NCBI GenBank assembly: GCA_964524295.1
Contig: CAZGCW010000055.1
Coordinates: 1-19,287, forward strand
Direction: 5' to 3'
DNA length: 19,287 nt
Source of the DNA: UBA9926 sp964524295
Lineage (GTDB): Bacteria > Pseudomonadota > Gammaproteobacteria > Pseudomonadales > Azotimanducaceae
Shown: in pieces, positions 13,454-19,287 of the stretch
How positions within the stretch are numbered: the stretch's first letter is position 1
How the letters are laid out: the number at the start of each line of letters is the position of its first letter
Translations under genes and position numbers: made by a program
Notes under the pieces: generated by a model
The model's database searches: none
The model's input: only the letters and a program-made list of their open reading frames with translations
Told to the model about the DNA's origin: nothing

Positions 13454-16309
13454 ATGCCATTGTGGGCTGAAATAGGAAATAGTGAGCGCATCCTGCTAGG
13501 CCTGGCACTGATTTTAGTCGCCGCTTCAATCTTAGTTATTTTTTTTCGCGAAAAGCAAAGAAGAGTTGTTGCCGACCGTGAGTTCCTGGCGTTTTTGCAC
13601 GGGGCAACCACCGCGATGGCTTTGCTGGAGTCTGCCAGCGATAAGATACTCACGGTCAATTCCCTCTGCGAAAACATGTTCCAGCGAGGTAGCGATCTGT
13701 TGGTTGGACGTACCTTTCCAGAATTGATTCATACGCTTAATGATACGCTTTCGACCCGAGAAATAGAGTTCCTCTTACCGGATGAGGACACTGTGTTGAC
13801 GGTGTCTGCGACGGAAGCCCCGCTTGTTTTTGGTGGCGAAAAGTGCCGAGTTATTTTTCTTCATGATGTCTCGGATAGAAAAGCGCTGGAAATGGATTTA
13901 GTTGAGACTCGAAATTCGCTGGAAAATCAGGTAAAGGAACGGACGCTATCGCTGGAGGAGAGTAGAAGTCGACTGACCATGGCAGTTGAACATTTTTCAG
14001 AAGGTTATGCCTTGTTTGATAGAGATCAGAAATTGATTCTCGTGAATAGAAGGTTTCGCTCGATTCTGCCTGAGATAACCCACCTTATTACCGGCGATAT
14101 TTCTGCGACAGAAATTTGGTCTGCGGCCTTGAGAGAAGAGGCGATTTTCGCGTCGGCTGAAAAAATAGAAGAACTCAGGGAATGGTTTCTCAAGAGTACA
14201 GAAAAGAGTCTAGCTACCATTGAACTGCCTCTGAGTCATGATCGCTGGGCACGCTGTACGATTAAGAATTTGCCGAGCGGTTTGCAGATTATCACGCTAA
14301 CCGAGGTAACTGAGTTGCGATTAGCGGTTGATGCAGCAGAAATTGCGGCGAGGTCAAAAGCAAACTTTTTAGCCAGCATGAGCCACGAAATCAGGACACC
14401 CTTGAACGGTATGCTGGGCATGCTGGATTTGCTGATGCGAACCAGTTTAGATGGTAATCAGGCTGATATGTTGCGTACCGCACAGGATTCAGGCGATTCT
14501 CTGTTATCGATTATTAATGATATTTTAGATATATCCAAAATTGAGGCTGGTAAACTGGAATTTGACCCGCAGCCAGTCGACCTGCTCGACCTGGCCGAGT
14601 CGGCAGCGATTATTCTTTCGCCAAATGCAAAGAAAAATGAACAGCATCTGATTGTTTCTGGTGATCCTGGGCTGCCGGAGGCATTACTTGCTGATGGGCT
14701 CAGGGTCAGGCAGATTCTGCTGAATTTGCTGGGTAATGCCATAAAATTTTCTCCCCAAGGAAGCGATATCCTGGTATTTGTTGAGTTGGTCGGGCAAAGA
14801 CCCGGGTTGGATAGTACGGTGCGCTTCGTGATTCAGGATAGTGGTATAGGTATCTCGGAGGAAGTACAGAAAAATCTGTTTGCTGATTTTTCACAGGCTG
14901 AGACCACGATTAGCAGGCGCTTTGGGGGCACAGGTTTGGGTTTGTCTATCTGTCGTCGCCTTACTGAGATTATGAATGGCTCTATTTCGGTTGAAAGCGC
15001 GTTAGGCCAAGGATCAAGTTTCACGGTCGAGATTACTTTCGAAGAAGGTCCATCTTCTACTTCAAGTCGGCCAGAAGCGGCGCTTAAGGGCGTTCAGATT
15101 TTCATTCTCGAGGAAAATACAGCCTTATATACGATGGAGCGCCGGGTGTTAGAGTATCAGGGGGCGAAAATCACTCGGGTTAAAAATATTGAAAACCTCA
15201 AAGCGCAACTGACTTCAATAGAGCCTGATGGTACCAGACTGATCAGTGATGCGGTGGTCATCATAGGGGCTACGGTCACTCGGAATCTGCAAGAGCAGTG
15301 GCGCCATGAAATCATTCAGGCGTTTAAAAGCCCGCTGTCCTTCGTGTTGATGGGTTATGGTACCCGACAGCGGATCAGGGTGTCGGCGGATGGACTTGTG
15401 CTTATTGATTCAAGTCCGCTGCGCTGGCAAGAGTTGGTATCTGCTGTGACCGTGTCGCTTGGTCGTGAGGAGCTTGCCCAGCATCAGAGTGTGGCTCTGG
15501 AAGACTTCGGGGGATGGGTCCCCCCCTCTGTGGATGAGGCGAGGCAGCGCGGAGAACTCATTTTAGTGGCAGAAGATAACGTAATTAATCAGCAGGTGAT
15601 TCGGCGACAGTTGAATGGCTTGGGTCGTGCCTGTGAACTGGTAGATGATGGTTTGGCTGCGATTGAAAAACTCAGAAGTAGTCAATATGCCCTGTTACTA
15701 ACGGATTGTGATATGCCCAATATGGATGGTTATGAATTGACTCGGCAGGTTCGAAGTGAAGAAATCGATTCGACCCATCTACCGATAGTGGCGATTACTG
15801 CCAATGCAATTGATGGAGCTGCTGAAGCCTGTTTTCAGGCTGGCATGGACGACTATATAGCAAAGCCTGTTCAGATGGCCGAATTGCATCGAGTTTTAGA
15901 AACCTATATGCCGCGAGAGGTGCCTGTTGTGCTGGAAGATCAGGACGATGCAACCGGGAATCAAGCAGACCAAGGTGGAGACAGGATTCTGGATAAATCA
16001 GCCTTGACGGTTATATTTGGCGAAGACGAAAAGGCAATTCAAGAACTCTTGGAGGAGTTTTTGGTATCGGGTGAAGAAACGATGACTGCTTTGAGCAACG
16101 CTTATGATACCCAGTCCGTCGATGAGGTGAGGGCATGCGGTCACAAATTGAAGTCAGCGGCGCGAACGGTCGGTGCTCATGTTTTGGCGGATTTGTGTGA
16201 GGTGCTTGAGACTGCGGGTAGGGAGAAGGACTGGAGTAAAATTAATGATCTTGTGCCAGGTGCCATTACGGCGCTTAACCAGGTCAGAGATCGCATTCAA
16301 AATGGTTAA
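13454..16309 (+). CDS. Hybrid sensor histidine kinase with PAS, HisKA, HATPase, degenerate REC, REC and HPt domains
   Basis: 951 residues. One membrane helix (13-31) with almost nothing outside, so sensing is probably cytoplasmic or within the membrane. Then a PAS-like domain (about 43-140), a coiled coil (141-175), a second PAS-like domain (176-290), HisKA with SMSHEIRTPLNG (H311), and HATPase with the N box (N428), DSGIG (D462) and GGTGLGL (491-497). A receiver-shaped domain (545-670) lacks the phospho-acceptor Asp, having G605/A606 after IIxx. A normal receiver follows (E707, D708, D751, K804), then HPt with H897. The chain supports a His-Asp-His relay, but no response regulator is adjacent, so the final partner is unknown. 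AGGAG is one base from the ATG but seven from TTG 13460, so the true start may be that TTG. It lies 92 bp after leuA. Confidence 0.95.
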   Translation: MPLWAEIGNSERILLGLALILVAASILVIFFREKQRRVVADREFLAFLHGATTAMALLESASDKILTVNSLCENMFQRGSDLLVGRTFPELIHTLNDTLSTREIEFLLPDEDTVLTVSATEAPLVFGGEKCRVIFLHDVSDRKALEMDLVETRNSLENQVKERTLSLEESRSRLTMAVEHFSEGYALFDRDQKLILVNRRFRSILPEITHLITGDISATEIWSAALREEAIFASAEKIEELREWFLKSTEKSLATIELPLSHDRWARCTIKNLPSGLQIITLTEVTELRLAVDAAEIAARSKANFLASMSHEIRTPLNGMLGMLDLLMRTSLDGNQADMLRTAQDSGDSLLSIINDILDISKIEAGKLEFDPQPVDLLDLAESAAIILSPNAKKNEQHLIVSGDPGLPEALLADGLRVRQILLNLLGNAIKFSPQGSDILVFVELVGQRPGLDSTVRFVIQDSGIGISEEVQKNLFADFSQAETTISRRFGGTGLGLSICRRLTEIMNGSISVESALGQGSSFTVEITFEEGPSSTSSRPEAALKGVQIFILEENTALYTMERRVLEYQGAKITRVKNIENLKAQLTSIEPDGTRLISDAVVIIGATVTRNLQEQWRHEIIQAFKSPLSFVLMGYGTRQRIRVSADGLVLIDSSPLRWQELVSAVTVSLGREELAQHQSVALEDFGGWVPPSVDEARQRGELILVAEDNVINQQVIRRQLNGLGRACELVDDGLAAIEKLRSSQYALLLTDCDMPNMDGYELTRQVRSEEIDSTHLPIVAITANAIDGAAEACFQAGMDDYIAKPVQMAELHRVLETYMPREVPVVLEDQDDATGNQADQGGDRILDKSALTVIFGEDEKAIQELLEEFLVSGEETMTALSNAYDTQSVDEVRACGHKLKSAARTVGAHVLADLCEVLETAGREKDWSKINDLVPGAITALNQVRDRIQNG
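15519..15536 (+). repeat. GC hairpin overlapping a C7 tract inside the hybrid kinase gene
   Basis: GGGGGA (15519-15524), loop TGGG, TCCCCC (15529-15534), with the run of seven C at 15530-15536. The run is split by the reading frame as GTC CCC CCC. It falls in the linker between the degenerate and functional receiver domains. Confidence 0.9.
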
Positions 16310-16335
16310 TCGAGTAGGGCAGGCCTGAGTCAAAG

Positions 16336-17604
16336 TCAGAAATCTGTAGCTTCTGGCGGGCAAATAATCTTAGCGGTTCTTATCATATTGTCCTGCAATT
16401 GGATGATTTCGATCCTATAGCCGTCCAGAGTTAGGCATACCGGGGTTTCGGGTATGGTTTCAAGGTGTTCAGTGATGAGGCCGTTAAGCGTTTTAGGTCC
16501 ATTCTGGGGTAGACTCCAACCCAGCGCTCTATTGATACTTCTGACGGTAGCACTGCCATCGACTAGATATTCTCCGTTAGGTTGTGGATGAATATCATTG
16601 CTAGCGGAAGCCAGGTCGGTTGTAAATTCCCCAACAATTTCCTCAAGGATATCCTCTAGAGTAACAATACCCTGGATGTCTCCGTATTCGTCAACGACCA
16701 GGCCGATACGTTCTTTTCTTTTCTGAAAATGACGAAGTTGAGTCTGCAAGGGTGTGCTTTCGGGAACGAAGTAGGGATCGTCTATTACCTGGAGGATAGC
16801 TGCTTTGCTTTGGCCTTCTTCGGTCAGAAACCGAACGCAATTGCGTAGATGTAAAATACCGATAATTTTATCAATATCCTCGCGGTAAACCGGAAGGCGG
16901 GTATGTTGGGAGGAACGCAGCAGAGATATAATTTCTTCTATATCATCATCAAGATCGATACCGATAATCTCATTGCGTGGCACCATAATGTCTTCGACGG
17001 TGACTTTGTCCAGATCCAGTACGCCCAGCATCATATGCTGCGATTGAGATGGGATTTTGCTTCCCTCGAATACGACGGTTCGTAACTCATCCCGACTCAA
17101 ATGATCCTCAGTTGAACTGTTTTGCTGTAGACCAAAGATGCTCAGCAGACCATTGGCCAGCCCATTAACCATCCAGACCAGGGGATAAAGCAGCCAGAGT
17201 AGTATCTGTAAAATGTAGGAAGAGGGTAGGGCGACTTTTTCGGGATAGGCTGCGGCAATTGTTTTGGGTGCAACTTCTGCGAAAATAAGAAATACAACAG
17301 TACAGATAACCGGTGCCCAGACAACGCCATTTTCACCCAGTATTCTGATGGTTAAAATGGTGGCAACTGATGCTGCCGAGAAATTGACAAAATTATTGCC
17401 GATAAGAATGACACCCAGTAGCCGGTCAGGGCGGTTGAGCAGTGTTGATACCCGCTTGGCGCCGCCCGATCCCTGTTTCATAAGATGCCTTAACCGATAA
17501 CGATTAAGGGCCATCATCGCTGTCTCAGACCCAGAGAAGTAGGCGGATAATATAATCAGGATAATAATGGCGGAGAATAAGATGCCAAGGGACGGGTCGT
17601 CCAA
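16336..17604 (-). CDS. DUF21/CBS/CorC_HlyC-domain membrane protein (YfjD/CNNM-like transporter family)
   Basis: 422 residues. The order is an N-terminal DUF21 (CNNM) membrane domain of about four helices (1-190) with SAYFSGSETAMMALNRYRLR and IGNNFVNFSAAS, and FAEVAPKTIAA. A CBS pair follows (about 205-325) with VEDIMVPRNEI, HTRLPVYR and DEYGDIQGIVTLEDILEEIVGE (quoted in pieces from two adjoining motifs), then a CorC_HlyC domain (340-420). CNNM/CorC relatives export Mg2+ or contribute to divalent-cation homeostasis and bind Mg-ATP in the CBS pair. The length matches E. coli YfjD (about 428), which is likewise next to ypjD and ffh. The start is TTG at 17604, since no ATG exists before M30 and the family N-terminus is otherwise complete; the ribosome site is weak. 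Its promoter carries the C9 tract. Confidence 0.93.
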   Translation of the reverse strand: MDDPSLGILFSAIIILIILSAYFSGSETAMMALNRYRLRHLMKQGSGGAKRVSTLLNRPDRLLGVILIGNNFVNFSAASVATILTIRILGENGVVWAPVICTVVFLIFAEVAPKTIAAAYPEKVALPSSYILQILLWLLYPLVWMVNGLANGLLSIFGLQQNSSTEDHLSRDELRTVVFEGSKIPSQSQHMMLGVLDLDKVTVEDIMVPRNEIIGIDLDDDIEEIISLLRSSQHTRLPVYREDIDKIIGILHLRNCVRFLTEEGQSKAAILQVIDDPYFVPESTPLQTQLRHFQKRKERIGLVVDEYGDIQGIVTLEDILEEIVGEFTTDLASASNDIHPQPNGEYLVDGSATVRSINRALGWSLPQNGPKTLNGLITEHLETIPETPVCLTLDGYRIEIIQLQDNMIRTAKIICPPEATDF

Positions 17605-17639
17605 AGAGAATTACTCTAGAGTTGTCTATTTCAGTGAGT

Positions 17640-17667
17640 TTTATAGGATTACGGGGGGGGGTGTCAA
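17640..17667 (-). promoter_or_regulatory. Sigma-70 promoter for the corC-like gene with a C9 spacer tract
   Basis: Read on the minus strand: TTGACA (17662-17667), a 16-bp spacer of nine C then GTAATCC, and TATAAA (17640-17645). The -35 matches consensus at 6 of 6 and the -10 at 5 of 6. Transcription should start near 17633, about 29 bases before the TTG start. The -35 begins five bases after the ypjD stop. Adding one C would give the optimal 17-bp spacer, losing one a poor 15-bp spacer. Confidence 0.75.
17653..17661. repeat. Nine-base G/C homopolymer tract
   Basis: Nine G on the plus strand (nine C on the minus strand), the longest G/C homopolymer I see in the window. It lies wholly in the spacer of the corC-like gene's promoter. 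Tracts of this length are prone to replication slippage and also to sequencing error. Confidence 0.9.
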
Positions 17668-17672
17668 GTTAA

Positions 17673-18470
17673 CTAACCCGGATACAGAATCATTTCGATG
17701 ACAATTTTGCTGCCAAAATAGCCCAGAACTAGCAAGATAAACCCGGCCAGCGTCCATCTAGAGGCTAATGTTCCTCGCCATCCCAGGTAATAACGACCCC
17801 AAAGCAGGATCACGAAAACCACCCAGGCTGCTGCGGTGATTACGGTGTGGTGGACCAATCCGGGAATGTCAGCACTTTCCAGAAATAGAAATCCTGATGC
17901 GATGGATAAGGTCAGGAGTGTCAGGCCGTACCATATCGACTTGAATAACAAGGTATCCAGCGTCTGGATCGGGGGTAACATTTTTGCTAGAGCCGATTGC
18001 CGTTGTCTGAGGTAGTAATCACCGAGAGAAAGAGCCATCGCCTGTAACGCGGCGATGGAGAGGAAACTATAGGCAATCACAGAAAGGACAATGTGCAGGA
18101 TTAGGCCATCGGACAATGCACTTCTTGTCGAAATTGTGTTTGGAAGCAGTAGCAGCAGGATGATACTTAAAGCGGATAAGGGAAAAACGACAAAGGCTAG
18201 ATCACTTAAAGTCTTGCGTAGGCTGCTCAGGACAATTAATGAAGAGATAACCAGTGCCATCAGGCACAGCATGGTGAAAAGTCCGAGATTAACCCCCGAT
18301 ACGTGGCTGAGTATTCGCCATATAAGAAAGCCATGAAAAGCACAAGCAGCCAGGGAACATAACTTCGTAAGCCATTCATGCCTGAAACCGGATTTTCGAC
18401 CTAGCCACAGCAAATACAGGCTTATCAGGTAGGTGGCGATGGCGATCAGACCCAAATTTGTTATCTGCAT
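17673..18470 (-). CDS. ypjD: YpjD-like cytochrome c assembly (CcsA/HemX-type) inner membrane protein
   Basis: 265 residues, almost entirely hydrophobic with about eight membrane helices. The polytopic CcsA/CcmC-type pattern is seen, with histidines near helix ends (RHEWLTK, FHGFLIW, LHIVLSVIAYSFLSIAAL, HHTVITAAAWVVF) and the C-terminal WGRYYLGWRGTLASRW segment. The tryptophan-rich WWD haem-handling motif of true CcsA is absent, as in E. coli YpjD (about 263 residues). The molecular role is undefined; published work has linked relatives to haem or cation-stress phenotypes only loosely. It diverges from ffh and precedes the corC-like gene by 68 bp on the same strand, the arrangement of ypjD-yfjD in E. 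coli. ATG start; ribosome site weak. Confidence 0.88.
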   Translation of the reverse strand: MQITNLGLIAIATYLISLYLLWLGRKSGFRHEWLTKLCSLAACAFHGFLIWRILSHVSGVNLGLFTMLCLMALVISSLIVLSSLRKTLSDLAFVVFPLSALSIILLLLLPNTISTRSALSDGLILHIVLSVIAYSFLSIAALQAMALSLGDYYLRQRQSALAKMLPPIQTLDTLLFKSIWYGLTLLTLSIASGFLFLESADIPGLVHHTVITAAAWVVFVILLWGRYYLGWRGTLASRWTLAGFILLVLGYFGSKIVIEMILYPG

Positions 18471-18526
18471 GTGGCCATTTCATCTCAGCTTGGGGAAATG
18501 TTAAAAATAAAAAATTGGTCCAGCAA

Positions 18527-18541
18527 TGTTATATAATAGCA
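18527..18541. promoter_or_regulatory. Overlapping divergent promoters for ffh and ypjD
   Basis: Plus strand: TATAAT at 18532-18537 beneath an A/T-rich element (18501-18516), with no clear -35. An alternative register TGT-TATATA is at 18527-18535. Minus strand: TGC-TATTAT, an extended -10, on bases 18533-18541. The two -10 boxes share sequence, so opening may serve both directions. Predicted leaders are about 49 nt for ffh and 56 nt for ypjD. Confidence 0.55.
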
Positions 18542-18592
18542 GCATCTAGCCGTTCGCTCATTAAAAATCAGCTCATTGAAGTAAGACCTACT

Positions 18593-19287
18593 ATGTTTGA
18601 ATCACTATCTGAGAGACTGTCCTCCACCCTGAATGCCCTCACCGGCAAAGGGGTATTAACCGATGACAATATTAACTCTACCCTCCGTGAAGTGAGGATG
18701 GCATTGTTGGAGGCTGATGTTGCCTTGCCCGTGGTTAAGGCTTTTATAGAGCAGGTGAGAAGCCGGGCTGTCGGTATGGAGGTCGCCAAAAGTCTGTCTC
18801 CAGGGCAGGCGTTCCTTAAAATAGTCAATGAAGAATTAGTCACGGTCATGGGATCGGGTTCTTCCGGTCTGGATCTGCAGGTCCAGCCTCCGGCAGTGAT
18901 CTTGATGGCGGGCCTGCAAGGGGTCGGTAAAACTACCAGTACTGCGAAATTGGCCAGATGGCTTAAGCAGCATGAAAAGAAAACCGTTATGGTGGCCAGT
19001 ACTGATGTCTATCGGCCAGCAGCAATAGAGCAATTGCGAACACTGGCAGGTAGCGCTGAACTGCTGTTTCATGACAGTGACAAAACGCAGCAACCGGTTG
19101 CCATTGCTAAGGCTGCCCTGGCATCCGCGAAGAAGCAATTTGCTGATGTGTTGATCATCGATACGGCGGGTCGCCTTCATGTTGACGGCGAGATGATGCA
19201 GGAAATAGGATCCTTACATGAAACACTGAAACCAGCGGAAACTTTGTTTGTAGTCGATTCAATGACGGGTCAGGATGCAGCAAACAC
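18593..19287 (+). CDS. ffh: Signal recognition particle GTPase Ffh (5' part; runs off the window)
   Basis: The first 231 residues and part of the next codon are present; the rest, including the M domain that binds 4.5S RNA and signal sequences, lies beyond the end. With 4.5S RNA, Ffh targets nascent inner-membrane proteins to FtsY. Visible are the N domain helices (MFESLSERLSSTLNAL, then LREVRMALLEADVALPVV) and the G domain with the P-loop GLQGVGKTT (107-115; E. coli has Ala for Val), TDVYRPAAIEQL, DTAGRLHVD (from D190) and DSMTGQDA. Start is ATG at 18593; the preceding GTAAG gives only a weak ribosome site. Divergent from ypjD, as in other gammaproteobacteria. Confidence 0.99.
   Translation, partial: MFESLSERLSSTLNALTGKGVLTDDNINSTLREVRMALLEADVALPVVKAFIEQVRSRAVGMEVAKSLSPGQAFLKIVNEELVTVMGSGSSGLDLQVQPPAVILMAGLQGVGKTTSTAKLARWLKQHEKKTVMVASTDVYRPAAIEQLRTLAGSAELLFHDSDKTQQPVAIAKAALASAKKQFADVLIIDTAGRLHVDGEMMQEIGSLHETLKPAETLFVVDSMTGQDAAN

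Overview
The window looks like chromosomal housekeeping DNA from a mid-GC gammaproteobacterium. The evidence is a single-chain 1294-residue PurL whose glutaminase residues sit within one position of the E. coli enzyme, a gammaproteobacterial-type TadA, a long-form LeuA, and the ffh / ypjD / corC(yfjD) cluster arranged as in E. coli and, from memory, pseudomonads. I would guess a free-living aquatic lineage near the Pseudomonadales/Cellvibrionales, but nothing here fixes the genus. No insertion sequence, prophage, CRISPR array, tRNA or rRNA was seen.

Layout. 1-1936: a membrane-anchored metallo-beta-lactamase-fold hydrolase convergent with a 3-hydroxyacyl-CoA dehydrogenase. 1937-4533: an accessory-looking stretch with long spacers, holding a small lipoprotein gene, five perfect 13-bp tandem repeats followed by a good terminator, a questin-oxidase-family protein and an NTF2-like protein. 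4534-9611: nnrU-like gene, tadA, and purL with its own extended -10 promoter. 9687-11411: two divergent Nudix hydrolases and a gamma-class carbonic anhydrase homologue. 11412-13361: a leucine-attenuation-type leader (TATAAT box, short Leu-rich leader peptide, competing hairpins) and leuA. 13454-16309: an orphan hybrid histidine kinase. 16336-18470 on the minus strand: a DUF21/CBS/CorC-type membrane protein and a CcsA-like YpjD protein. 18593-end: the 5' part of ffh, divergent from ypjD.

The genes are mostly independent core functions: purine synthesis, tRNA wobble deamination, leucine synthesis, nucleotide-pool sanitation and protein targeting. The interest lies mainly in control regions. (a) On the minus strand between ypjD and corC there is a consensus -35 (TTGACA) and a near-consensus -10 (TATAAA), separated by 16 bp that contain an uninterrupted run of nine C. 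This is the architecture of slippage-controlled (phase-variable) promoters. (b) Upstream of leuA there is a 32-codon ORF ending in a cluster of Leu codons, with alternative RNA pairings. Its ATG lies about where transcription should start from a perfect TATAAT, so the leader may be translated from a leaderless 5' end. (c) The hybrid kinase carries a C7 heptamer in slippery register beside a GC-rich hairpin, just before its receiver and HPt domains. All structure and promoter calls were made by eye, with no folding or database search.
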